Below are positions 7,711 to 16,197 of a stretch of 31,659 bases of DNA, piece by piece (positions within the stretch are counted from its first letter, which is position 1; each line of letters opens with the position of its first letter). The notes under the pieces are model-generated. The model was not told the origin of the DNA. It saw only the letters and a list, made by a program, of their open reading frames with translations, and did not search any database. Source of the DNA: Acidobacteriota bacterium (GTDB lineage Bacteria; Acidobacteriota; Vicinamibacteria; Vicinamibacterales; UBA8438); contig DQEK01000015.1 of the NCBI GenBank assembly GCA_003533545.1, positions 1 through 31,659 of the forward strand, given 5' to 3'. The translations under genes and the position numbers were made by a program.

Positions 7711-9062
7711 TCATCACGAAAATGGCGCTTCCACGACGCACGTTCCTACGCGGCATGGGAACCACGTTGGCACTCCCGTTGCTGGACGCCATGGTGCCGG
7801 CCGCCACCGCGCTCGCGCAAACCGCTGCCAGGCCGACAAAGCGGCTCGGCTTCATTTACATCCCGAACGGCGCCAACATGTCCAAGTGGACTCCAACCGA
7901 CGACGGGCCCCTTGAACTCTCACCGACCTTGAGTCCGCTCGCTCCGGTGCGGGACCACGTCGTCATTCCAACCGGACTCGCACATCGCCAGGCAGAGGCC
8001 TGGGGCGACGGTAACGGCGAGCATTCTCGCGCCAGCGGCGTTTGGCTAAACGGCGTACACCCGAAACGCACAGAAGGTGCAGATGTCAGGGCCGGCACGA
8101 CGGCCGACCAGATCGCGGCGACCAAGTTGGGCCAGGATACTCCGCTACCGTCACTTGAAATTTCGCTGGAAAACAGCTTCGTGGTCGGCAACTGCGACAA
8201 CGGCTACAGTTGTGTCTACACCAACACCATCGCCTGGCGTAGCCCAACAACGCCTTTGCCCATGGAACACAACCCGCGCGTCGTCTTTGAGCGCCTGTTC
8301 GGAGAAGGGGGCACCACCACCGAGCGTTTGACGCGTCTTCGCGAGGACAGAAGCATTCTCGATGCTGTGCGCGAGGACATGGTGCGCCTCGAGCGTAAAC
8401 TGGGGGCACAGGATCGCTTCCGGGTCGACCAGTATCTCGACGCGGTGCGTGAGATCGAACGTCGGATCCAGCGGGTCGAGGTTCAGTCGGACGAAGCCGA
8501 ACTACCAGAAAACCTGGCTCGACCGGTCGGCATTCCCGAGTCCTTCAACGACCACGCTCGTCTCATGTTCGATTTGCAGGCACTCGCCTTCCAGGCGGAT
8601 ATCACGCGCGTGTTCACGTTCCTGATTGGGCGTGAACAGAGCGCGCAGAGCTACCCCGAGATCGGGGTTCCGGACGCGCACCATGCGACCTCCCACCATC
8701 AACTTGATCCTGGCAAACTGGAACAATACGCAAAAATTAACACGTACCACGTGGACCTGCTATCAGGTTTTCTGCAACGCCTCCACACAACGCCTGATGG
8801 TGACGGCTCACTGCTCGACCATTCGCTCATCCTCTACGGCGGAGGCATCAGTGACGGCGATCAGCATTCACACATCGATCTGCCGCTGATCCTCGCTGGT
8901 GGTGGAGCCGGGCAGCTACAGGGCGGTCGCCACGTGCGGTACCCGACCGACACCCCCATGACAAACTTGTTGCTGGCAATGCTCGACAAGGCCGGCGTGG
9001 TGCACGCTGACCAGTTCGGCGACAGCACCGGTCGACTCGATCTCCAGCCGCTAAACGTATAG
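7707..9062 (+). CDS. Tat-exported DUF1552 protein
   Basis: A 451-residue DUF1552 protein. The N-terminus has a twin-arginine signal, PRRTFLRG (Arg10-Arg11), followed by a hydrophobic stretch to ALAQ near residue 39. The mature part begins RLGFIYIPNGANMSKWTP and has the family's typical segments: the helical LDAVREIERRIQ region, FMLIGREQS-like sequence around 300, a HHATSHHQ histidine cluster, LYGGGISDGDQHSHIDLPLILAGGGAG and a C-terminal TDTPMTNLLLAMLD. The last resembles DUF1501/alkaline-phosphatase-superfamily proteins, so a metal-dependent hydrolase fold is plausible, but no activity is known for DUF1552. It starts at the ATG overlapping the previous stop by 4 bases, with GAGGAG 9 bases upstream. 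Tat export suggests it folds, perhaps with a metal, before secretion and works with the DUF1592 cytochrome. Confidence 0.95.
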   Translation: MIITKMALPRRTFLRGMGTTLALPLLDAMVPAATALAQTAARPTKRLGFIYIPNGANMSKWTPTDDGPLELSPTLSPLAPVRDHVVIPTGLAHRQAEAWGDGNGEHSRASGVWLNGVHPKRTEGADVRAGTTADQIAATKLGQDTPLPSLEISLENSFVVGNCDNGYSCVYTNTIAWRSPTTPLPMEHNPRVVFERLFGEGGTTTERLTRLREDRSILDAVREDMVRLERKLGAQDRFRVDQYLDAVREIERRIQRVEVQSDEAELPENLARPVGIPESFNDHARLMFDLQALAFQADITRVFTFLIGREQSAQSYPEIGVPDAHHATSHHQLDPGKLEQYAKINTYHVDLLSGFLQRLHTTPDGDGSLLDHSLILYGGGISDGDQHSHIDLPLILAGGGAGQLQGGRHVRYPTDTPMTNLLLAMLDKAGVVHADQFGDSTGRLDLQPLNV

Positions 9063-9076
9063 TGGAGCGGACACCA

Positions 9077-10555
9077 ATGTCACGGGCACGTACCTCAACG
9101 TTTCTTCTGACGCTTGCCGTACTCCTCAACAGCACGCTGGCCACCGCGCAGCTAGATGAGCTTCCACTGATCGCCGCTGTTAAAGCGGGGGACACCGACC
9201 AAGTCCGCGCCTTGATCGGCTTGCACGCCGACATGAACGTAACCGAGGTGGACGGCACAACAGCGCTGCACTGGGCTGCACATTTGGGACACGAGTCAAT
9301 CGCACTGATGCTGCTCGAGGCTGGTGCCGATGCCGGCGCCACCACACGATATGGGATCGCGCCGATCAGTTTGGCCGCCACTAATGGAAGTACAGCGCTA
9401 CTCAAGGTACTGCTCGACGGTGGCGCCGATCCGAATCACGCCACCGGAGAGGGCGAAACCCCACTCATGACGGCCGCGCGAGCGGGAATCGTGTCCGCAA
9501 TCGAACTGCTACTCTCTCGCGGGGCCAAAGTCGATTCAGTGGAGGGATGGCGAGGGCAAACCGCTTTGATGTGGGCTGCCTCAGAAAATAATGCGGCGGC
9601 AGTCTCCGTCCTAGTCTCTAACGGCGCGAATCTTCACGCAGTCTCAGAAGGCGGCTTCACCCCGGTCCTCTTTGCATCCCGCGAAGGTAACTTGGTGGCC
9701 CTCGATACGCTGCTTGAGGCTGGTGGGAATCCGGACGACGTCTTACCGAACGGCACCAGTGCGCTCGGTCTGGCTATCTACAATGCACAATACGAAGCCG
9801 CCGCCAGACTTCTGGAGGCCGGAGCCAACCCCGACGCCAGCGCCCAGGGTTGGACCGCGTTGCACCAAGTCGTCTGGACGCGACGTCCGAATTTGGGCCG
9901 TAATCCTCCGTTCCCTATCCCACTCGGTCGACTTGACGGGCTCGACATGGCGAGACGGCTGGTGGAGCATGGTGCCGACCCCAATCTGGCCCAAGCGAAG
10001 GAGCCACGCGACGGCAACCGCAACATGCTCGACCGTCTCGGCGCCACCCCGTTCCTGTTAGCAGCCAAGGCGGCTGACGTCCCAATGATGCGACTACTCG
10101 CCGAGCTAGGGGCCGACCCCACGATCGCCACCGCCAATGGTGCCACCGCCCTGATGGCGGCCGCCGGGGTTGGAATCTGGAAGATCGGTGAGAATCCAGG
10201 GACCAACGAGGAAGCGTTGGCCGCAGTCACCCTCGCCTGGGAGCTGGGCAACGACGTGAATGTGGCGGACGGGAACGGGGACACGGCGCTCCACGGCGCC
10301 GTGCATCGAGGAGCCGACGCAATAGTGCAGTTCCTTTACGACAAGGGGGCCAACCTCGATGCGGTTAACGAAACCGGGTGGACGGCCCTATCAATCGCCC
10401 AAGGTGTGTTCTACCCCAACACCTTCAACCGGCACCCCGGCATCGTAGAGCTGCTTGAGTCACTTGGCGCCGATCAGATCGCAGGCACCAGACGCGAGAT
10501 GGACCTGGCCCCTTGGGAGCGTGAGGCCTTGGCAGCAAACGCGCCCCAACCATAG
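9077..10555 (+). CDS. Exported ankyrin-repeat protein
   Basis: A 492-residue protein with a Sec signal peptide (1-25, ending ATAQ) followed by about ten ankyrin repeats across nearly the whole length, for example TALHWAAHLGHESIALMLLE, TPLMTAARAGIVSAIELLLS and TALHGAVHRGADAIVQFLYD. A non-repeat insert around residues 265-310 (RPNLGRNPPFPIPLGRLDG) interrupts the array, and a second irregular stretch lies near 370-395. Ankyrin arrays bind proteins; export puts this one in the periplasm or outside, where it may be a scaffold for the two proteins encoded just upstream. The ATG at 9077 has GGAG 9 bases upstream and lies only 14 bases after the DUF1552 stop, so it belongs to the same operon. A GTG overlapping the stop (9062) is a weaker alternative. 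Confidence 0.94.
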   Translation: MSRARTSTFLLTLAVLLNSTLATAQLDELPLIAAVKAGDTDQVRALIGLHADMNVTEVDGTTALHWAAHLGHESIALMLLEAGADAGATTRYGIAPISLAATNGSTALLKVLLDGGADPNHATGEGETPLMTAARAGIVSAIELLLSRGAKVDSVEGWRGQTALMWAASENNAAAVSVLVSNGANLHAVSEGGFTPVLFASREGNLVALDTLLEAGGNPDDVLPNGTSALGLAIYNAQYEAAARLLEAGANPDASAQGWTALHQVVWTRRPNLGRNPPFPIPLGRLDGLDMARRLVEHGADPNLAQAKEPRDGNRNMLDRLGATPFLLAAKAADVPMMRLLAELGADPTIATANGATALMAAAGVGIWKIGENPGTNEEALAAVTLAWELGNDVNVADGNGDTALHGAVHRGADAIVQFLYDKGANLDAVNETGWTALSIAQGVFYPNTFNRHPGIVELLESLGADQIAGTRREMDLAPWEREALAANAPQP

Positions 10556-10646
10556 AACCGCCGTTATCCATTCCGCGCACCAATCCGGTGACGATAAGGA
10601 CAACCTGGCCCACATCCGCGGGCCGCTGCTAGTAGGTACAGACACG

Positions 10647-12668
10647 ATGAGCACGGAGCAACACACCTTTACCGCTGAAGTTCAGGAATTGCTGAACCTC
10701 ATGGTTCATTCGCTGTATTCCCAGAAGGACATCTTTCTCAGAGAGTTAATTTCCAATAGTTCGGATGCGCTTGACCGTCTCCGCGTCGAGGGACTGTCCG
10801 ACGCAGGCCTCCTCTCCGGAGCGGAACTCGAGATCCGGCTGGAGGTCGATCCCACAGCACGGACGCTCTCCATTTCAGACACGGGAATCGGGATGAGTCG
10901 AGAGGAAGTCGTTCGGGACATCGGCACTATCGCGCGCTCGGGAAGTCGAGATTTCCTAAACGCCCTCAAGGAGAAGCAACGTGCCGAAAACGGGGATTCA
11001 GCCGCCGCTTCGGCTGACCTGATCGGCCAGTTCGGCGTCGGATTCTATTCGACCTTCATGGTGGCCGATCGGGTCACTTTGACCACCCGCCGCGCTGGCA
11101 GCAGCACCGGTGTACTGTGGGAATCGACTGGAGACGGGACCTACAGCATCACCGAAGCAGACCGAGCCCATCCTGGGACGACGGTCGTCTTGCATCTCAA
11201 GGCAACAGACGAGGAGGATGGTCTTAGAGACTACACCGACACGTCGGTGCTTCAGGAGATCGTTAAGAAACATTCAGACTTCGTGGCGCACCCGATTCGG
11301 ATGCAGATTGAGCGCCAGGAACCCGTAGTCGACAACGCCGGGCAACCAGTGAAAGGGGTTCTCCCCAAGACGGTTACAACGGACGAGACGCTGAACTCAA
11401 TGAAAGCGATCTGGACCCGCTCGCGGAGTGAGGTCACAGACGACGAGTACAACGAGTTCTACCGTCACATTGCACATGACTGGCAGGAGCCGATCGCCGC
11501 AATACCGGCGGCGATGGAGGGAACCTTTAACGCCCGCATTCTATTGTTCATTCCGGCCAAGGCACCGTTTGACCTGTACCACCGTGAGCGGATCTCCAAG
11601 GGCGTGCAGCTGTACGTCAAACGGGTCCATATCATGGACGACTGGAAAGCACTGCTCCCTGAATGGTTACGGTTCCTGAAAGGGGTCATCGATTGCGAGG
11701 ACCTCTCCCTGAACGTGTCTCGTGAAATCCTGCAGCATGACCGACAAGTAAAGGCAATCCGAATATTCGCCATCAAAAAAACACTCGACGCGATCGACCG
11801 ACTCCGCAAAGACAAGCCGGACGCCATGCGGACGTTGTGGCAGGAATTTGGCGCGGTTTTAAAAGAAGGGTTGGCCGCCAACGGAGAATTCCGCGATCGA
11901 CTATTGGACTTGCTTTTCGCCTCAACCACTCAAGGCGACAAACCAACCTCACTCGCTGATTACCGTGCGCGCATGGCCAGTGACCAGAAGCACATCTACT
12001 ACCTGGTCGGCAGTTCGTTAGATGCCGTACGTCACTCGCCTCACCTGGAGACATTCACGCGAAAGGGTATCGAAATTCTGTTCTTCACCGATCCGGTCGA
12101 CGAATTTTGGTTGAGTGGTGAACTGACCTACAAAGACAAGACTTTCCTCTCCATTAGCAAGGGTGAAGTCGACCTCGGGCCGGAGCAGGAGACGGACAAG
12201 GGCACCACAGAAGAAAAGAACGGCTCCGCGCTCGACGGACTCCTGCAAACCCTACGAAGCCATCTACAGGACGACGTCAAGGACGTACGCCTTTCGGGGC
12301 GACTCACAGATAGTCCCGCTTGCCTGGTTGGAGACAAGGATGACCTGACCCCGCAACTGGAACAAATGATGAGGCAACTTGGACAGAACCCGCCGAAGAC
12401 AAAGCGAATTCTGGAGATCAATGGCGACCATCCATTCATCGTGAGTCTTGGCTCGATTCACGCGAACGATGCCAACGCACCAGAGCTCAAGACCTATGCA
12501 CAATTGCTTCACGGGCAAGCCATTCTCGCCGAGGGGGGCACCTTGCCAGACCCTGGCGGGTACAGTCACGTCGTCATGGAAGTGGCCAACCGAGCCATCT
12601 CGGATATCTCGACACCCGCGACACCGGACGCCACTGAGGCAGAATCAACTGATTCAGATCCGTCATGA
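10647..12668 (+). CDS. htpG: Hsp90-family molecular chaperone HtpG
   Basis: A 673-residue cytoplasmic ATP-dependent chaperone. The N-terminal GHKL ATPase domain shows LRELISNSSDALDRLR (Glu33, Asn37), ISDTGIGMSREEV, GTIARSGSRDF and IGQFGVGFYSTFMVAD. The middle domain has PEWLRFLKGVIDCEDLSLNV followed by SREILQ. The C-terminal dimerisation part includes KRILEINGDHP. It is longer than E. coli HtpG (624 residues), partly from an acidic, Thr/Ser-rich tail (TPDATEAESTDSDPS). The start is set by homology at ATG 10647; the frame stays open 64 codons upstream into the ankyrin gene, but that stretch has no chaperone sequence. The 91-base gap upstream may hold its own promoter: no heat-shock CIRCE element is seen, only a weak hairpin at 10607-10624. 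It is the only clear housekeeping protein in the cluster. Confidence 0.97.
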   Translation: MSTEQHTFTAEVQELLNLMVHSLYSQKDIFLRELISNSSDALDRLRVEGLSDAGLLSGAELEIRLEVDPTARTLSISDTGIGMSREEVVRDIGTIARSGSRDFLNALKEKQRAENGDSAAASADLIGQFGVGFYSTFMVADRVTLTTRRAGSSTGVLWESTGDGTYSITEADRAHPGTTVVLHLKATDEEDGLRDYTDTSVLQEIVKKHSDFVAHPIRMQIERQEPVVDNAGQPVKGVLPKTVTTDETLNSMKAIWTRSRSEVTDDEYNEFYRHIAHDWQEPIAAIPAAMEGTFNARILLFIPAKAPFDLYHRERISKGVQLYVKRVHIMDDWKALLPEWLRFLKGVIDCEDLSLNVSREILQHDRQVKAIRIFAIKKTLDAIDRLRKDKPDAMRTLWQEFGAVLKEGLAANGEFRDRLLDLLFASTTQGDKPTSLADYRARMASDQKHIYYLVGSSLDAVRHSPHLETFTRKGIEILFFTDPVDEFWLSGELTYKDKTFLSISKGEVDLGPEQETDKGTTEEKNGSALDGLLQTLRSHLQDDVKDVRLSGRLTDSPACLVGDKDDLTPQLEQMMRQLGQNPPKTKRILEINGDHPFIVSLGSIHANDANAPELKTYAQLLHGQAILAEGGTLPDPGGYSHVVMEVANRAISDISTPATPDATEAESTDSDPS

Positions 12669-12679
12669 GGCCCCTCGTT

Positions 12680-13750
12680 ATGCGACCCAAAGCCCACCGT
12701 ACATTTGCCTTTTCCTTGCTTCTCCTCAGCGGCTGCGCTGCCGACCAAGTGGCCGTCGATGAGGATTCCGTGACCACGGCAGCAGACCCAACACCCCCAC
12801 CCTATGTCGCATACGTGACCAACGAGGGTTCTGGAGACCTGACCGCCATCGCGGGCGGCACTCACGAAGTACTCGCCACGATTCCGCTCGGTAAACGACC
12901 GCGCGGGATCAAGGTGGGCCCAGCTGGCGATCGGTTATTTGTCGCGCTAAGCGGGTCCCCGCCAGCGCCCCCAGGGGTCGACGAGGACACTTTGCCACCA
13001 CCTGACCGCTCGGCCGATGGTATCGGCATCGTCGATCTCGACGAACAGCGGGTGGTGAACACCCTGCAGGCCGGGACTGATCCTGAGCAGGTCGCCGTCA
13101 GCACTGACGGCACACGGGCCTTCGTGGCGAACGAGGACGCCGCACTGGCAAGCGTCGTAGAAATCGAGACCGGAGCAATCTTGGCTGAGCTTCCAGTTGG
13201 TGGCGAGCCGGAAGGCGTCACGATCAGCCCGAACGGTCGCTGGGTATACGTCACGTCCGAAAACGACAGCCAGGTCTCCGTCATCGACACGGCGGCATTG
13301 GAGGTAATCGCCACGTTCGATGTCGGTGCTCGACCACGTTCATCTACCTTTTCACCGGACAGCACTCTCGCGTACGTCACGGCTGAAAACGGTGGCACAG
13401 TGTCGGTGGTCGACACCAGTGCCCACGTCGTTATCGACACCATCGAGTTGACTGGGGAAAACGTCCGACCAATGGATGCTAAAGTTTCGCCAGACGGGAC
13501 CCGGCTCTACGTCTCCACGGGACGCGGTCGTTTGATCATGGTCGTCGACACCCAGACGCTCGAGGTACTCGGGTCCGTTGAGGTCGGCACCCGCCCGTGG
13601 GGAATCGCACTAACCGCAGATGGCCGGTACCTGTACACCGCGAACGGACCATCAAACGACGTTTCGGTTGTTGACACCGAATCACTCGAAGTTATCGCCA
13701 CGGTCGCAGCGGGTGAGCGCCCGTGGGGCGTCGCCATCGTCAGCCCGTAG
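12680..13750 (+). CDS. YVTN-family beta-propeller lipoprotein
   Basis: A 356-residue lipoprotein with a short basic N-terminus, a hydrophobic stretch and the lipobox LSGC (Cys19). The rest is a seven-blade YVTN propeller: YVAYVTNEGSGDLTAI, FVANEDAALASVVEIETG, WVYVTSENDSQVSVIDTA, AYVTAENGGTVSVVDTS, YVSTGRGRLIMVVDTQ and YTANGPSNDVSVVDTE, with G.rPwGia turns between blades. It is probably anchored in the inner or outer membrane and binds an unknown partner; such propellers often accompany secreted redox proteins. ATG 12680 has TGAGG 9 bases upstream, made partly from the htpG stop; an in-frame ATG at 12665 overlaps that stop as ATGA and would add five residues. Either way its translation looks coupled to htpG. 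Confidence 0.9.
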   Translation: MRPKAHRTFAFSLLLLSGCAADQVAVDEDSVTTAADPTPPPYVAYVTNEGSGDLTAIAGGTHEVLATIPLGKRPRGIKVGPAGDRLFVALSGSPPAPPGVDEDTLPPPDRSADGIGIVDLDEQRVVNTLQAGTDPEQVAVSTDGTRAFVANEDAALASVVEIETGAILAELPVGGEPEGVTISPNGRWVYVTSENDSQVSVIDTAALEVIATFDVGARPRSSTFSPDSTLAYVTAENGGTVSVVDTSAHVVIDTIELTGENVRPMDAKVSPDGTRLYVSTGRGRLIMVVDTQTLEVLGSVEVGTRPWGIALTADGRYLYTANGPSNDVSVVDTESLEVIATVAAGERPWGVAIVSP

Positions 13751-13783
13751 TAACGTCACGGCTTCGAGTAACGGCACGCGGCC

Positions 13784-13796
13784 TTCGCGGCGCGAA
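13784..13796. repeat. Short inverted repeat in the gap before the MBL gene
   Basis: TTCGCG-G-CGCGAA is a perfect 6-bp inverted repeat around a central G. It lies in the 87-base gap between the YVTN lipoprotein and the MBL gene, 42 bases upstream of the latter's start. It may be an operator or chance; it lacks a loop and a T-tract, so it is not a terminator. Confidence 0.2.
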
Positions 13797-13837
13797 CCGA
13801 TGAAGATCCGACAGCAGATACGATTGAGGAGAATGCA

Positions 13838-14740
13838 ATGGGAGAGCCACGAAGAATCGGATCGCTATCGGTACTCATTCTATGCGGTGCGGTAATAGTC
13901 GTGGCAGGACGACAGCCTCAGCGACCGACGTTCACGCCTGAGCAGGAAGCGCGCCTCCAGATCCGTCAAGTAACGGATGGACTCTACGTGATTCCCGGAT
14001 TCGACGGGGGGCAGTCCGGGGGCAACGTCGCGGTTCGGGTCACTGGTGACGGAGTCATCATCGTCGACAACAAGTTCCCCTACAGCTTTGACTTCATTAC
14101 CGAACAGGTCCGGAGCGTCACCGACCAACCGATTCGGTACGTGCTTGACACGCATCACCACGGGGACCACGCTGGTAGCAACGCCGACTTCATGCGCGAC
14201 GCCGAAGTGATCGCGCATCGGAACGCCCGGGACAATATTGTCCGGAACAACCAAGCCGGCGCACCGCGCGTCACCTTCGACGACACGACCGCGATCTTCC
14301 TCGGTGAGGCTGAAGTCCAAGCGCACCACTTCGGCCGCGGCCATACCAACGGCGATGCGGTTATCTACTTCCCTGACCTTCGCGCAATTCACACAGGCGA
14401 TTTGTTCATTTATGGAAACCGGCTAGACGGCACGACGTTGGCGCCATTTTGGGACTTCGGTAACGGGGGAAGTGCAGCCGAATGGCCAGCCACGCTCAAC
14501 GATGTACTCGGACTCGATTTCGATACCGTTATTCCCGGTCACGGACCAATCCTGGGGAAGGACGACGTGCGAACGTTTCGGAACAACATCGAGACGGTGC
14601 TCGATCGCGTAGGCGCGGAAATTAGAGACGGAGCCACCCGTGAGAACATTGCGGCGCGCGTCGATACCAGCGACCTCGGGTGGCCGCTCGCACCGGCACG
14701 TTTTCAGGACGTGTTCGACGAACTAACCGACACCCAGTGA
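13838..14740 (+). CDS. Exported metallo-beta-lactamase-fold hydrolase
   Basis: A 300-residue MBL-fold protein with an N-terminal hydrophobic export segment (about 8-24). Metal ligands are complete: HxHxDH as H106-H-H108-G-D110-H111, His169 (RGHTNGD), Asp188 (HTGDLF) and His235 (PGHGP). The substrate-free N-terminal segment VTDGLYVIPGFDGGQSGGNV is typical of the subclass B3-like or 'cyclase/SoxH-type' exported hydrolases. It probably hydrolyses an ester, lactone, lactam or thioester in the periplasm; antibiotic resistance cannot be claimed from sequence alone. GAGGAG lies 6 bases before the ATG, a strong ribosome site. It is the last gene of the rightward run and converges with the Nramp-like gene 51 bases away; no hairpin terminator is visible between them. 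Confidence 0.94.
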   Translation: MGEPRRIGSLSVLILCGAVIVVAGRQPQRPTFTPEQEARLQIRQVTDGLYVIPGFDGGQSGGNVAVRVTGDGVIIVDNKFPYSFDFITEQVRSVTDQPIRYVLDTHHHGDHAGSNADFMRDAEVIAHRNARDNIVRNNQAGAPRVTFDDTTAIFLGEAEVQAHHFGRGHTNGDAVIYFPDLRAIHTGDLFIYGNRLDGTTLAPFWDFGNGGSAAEWPATLNDVLGLDFDTVIPGHGPILGKDDVRTFRNNIETVLDRVGAEIRDGATRENIAARVDTSDLGWPLAPARFQDVFDELTDTQ

Positions 14741-14791
14741 AAGCCTGAGCAAGCCCCATACTCGCTGCCTCGTGAATCGCTGCTGAAATAC

Positions 14792-16066
14792 TCAGCCGAT
14801 TAACGTAACTACGTAGAAAACTCCGGTTCCCCCGAGTAGCGCAATACCTACCCACGATAGGGCCTGCATCGCCAAGCCCGGTCGATGCTGGGGCGGCATT
14901 TCATCAGAGGTGACCGCGCGCAGGTTGAGATAACCCAATAACGGACCGGTCAAAAACGATACTGTAGTCGCAAAGTCAATCATGGTCGTCAGATTGCCGA
15001 TGAACAGACCCAGCGCCGTAAGGGTCAGCAGCACGAGTCCCCCAAGACTCCACCAATAAGCCGAACCGCAGGGAGTAAACGACGCTCCGTCCCGAGACCG
15101 CAAGACAAACAGGGACCGCTCGATGGCCCGGGGACCACCATCCAGCACGGTCAAGGTCGTCGAGAACATCGTGGTCACCACGGCCACGAGCACTAGCGGC
15201 CGCGCCCAGGTGCCCAGCGAGGAACTGTACAAGTCGACAAGTTGGGTGGAAAACTCGGGACCGGCGTCAGCGAATGTCACAGCAGATCCGAACATGACCC
15301 CCGCACCGAGAGCAACAAACGCGAAAGCCAACACCGCCGTGGCAACATACCCTACGAGAAAGTCTTGGCGGGCAGTCCCGACCGAACAGGGCCGCCCCGT
15401 CGCGTCATTTTTCGCCAGTGTCCACAAGGAACTCCAAACCGACACGTCGATGGCAGACGGCATCCATCCTGCCAGTGCCAACAGAAATCCAAATGGCACC
15501 GCCGTGCCCACCAAACCTGACGGCCAGATTTTCAGCGTGGCAAGGTCTACTCGAGGCAAGCTGACGGCGGCCGCAACCAACGTCGACACCGCCAGCAACA
15601 GCAACACAAACTTGACGGAAACATCCAGTCCTCTGAACCGACCGCGCCAGAGTAGAAGCACACCAGGCGCCATCACAAACGTCCCCAACACGGGCAAGGA
15701 CCAGTCGAGTCCGAAGGTAAACCCCACTAAATACGCCGTAAACATCACGATCGCCGATTGAATAATGCCCGCGGTCAGCAGCGTGATCGCGAGATACAGC
15801 CACAACGCCCAAGTTCCGATTCGCCGATAGCCCTCTACGAGACTCGTGCCGGTGGCGGCCGCGTATCGAGGTCCGTACTCAAAGAACGGATACTTGAGAA
15901 TAAGAGCCAGGAGGATAACGCCAGACAGGCCGAAGCCGGCCAAGGCGCCGGCTCGAGTCGATTGCACCAAATGGGAGATTCCGATCGCCGTCGCGGCCCA
16001 GAGCAGACCCGGTCCAAAGGCAGACCAAAACCGCGACCGTTCGACCGGACTGGAATGGTGCGTCAT
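14792..16066 (-). CDS. Divergent Nramp-family membrane transporter
   Basis: A 424-residue membrane protein with about 11-12 hydrophobic segments. The first aligns with Nramp helix 1 (FGPGLLWAATAIGISHLVQS, 17-36) and the segment at 195-210 aligns with helix 6 (ALAGWMPSAIDVSVW). In Nramp metal transporters helix 1 has DPGN, whose Asp and Asn bind the metal; here GISH (29-32) stands in its place, so Asp is Gly and Asn is His. The helix 6 Met is kept (Met202), followed by Pro-Ser instead of Pro-His. Substrate is therefore uncertain: it may not be Mn2+ or Fe2+. ATG 16066 has GGGAG 5 bases upstream; the frame is open 117 codons further but that part is not Nramp-like. It is the last gene of the DUF1553-DUF1501 operon, 131 bases after DUF1501. 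Confidence 0.86.
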   Translation of the reverse strand: MTHHSSPVERSRFWSAFGPGLLWAATAIGISHLVQSTRAGALAGFGLSGVILLALILKYPFFEYGPRYAAATGTSLVEGYRRIGTWALWLYLAITLLTAGIIQSAIVMFTAYLVGFTFGLDWSLPVLGTFVMAPGVLLLWRGRFRGLDVSVKFVLLLLAVSTLVAAAVSLPRVDLATLKIWPSGLVGTAVPFGFLLALAGWMPSAIDVSVWSSLWTLAKNDATGRPCSVGTARQDFLVGYVATAVLAFAFVALGAGVMFGSAVTFADAGPEFSTQLVDLYSSSLGTWARPLVLVAVVTTMFSTTLTVLDGGPRAIERSLFVLRSRDGASFTPCGSAYWWSLGGLVLLTLTALGLFIGNLTTMIDFATTVSFLTGPLLGYLNLRAVTSDEMPPQHRPGLAMQALSWVGIALLGGTGVFYVVTLIG

Positions 16067-16197
16067 GACAGCTCCCGCTCGACCCTTTTTACGAGAGCCT
16101 ACTGTGCCCGACCCAAGACAAACGCGAACAAACTCCGACAGGGCACCAACGCGCGGACCGTATGGCGCCTGACCAAGGGCCCGTGGAAGAACCGCGC

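Noticed and set aside
10455..10646. A 64-residue N-terminal extension of HtpG
   Set aside because: The extension overlaps the ankyrin gene in another frame and has no chaperone sequence; the Hsp90 N-terminus begins at ATG 10647.
15123..15761. A 212-codon open frame on the plus strand opposite the Nramp-like gene
   Set aside because: The translation is low complexity (Ser, Thr, Ala, Asn, Pro), while the minus strand has clear membrane helices and Nramp similarity.
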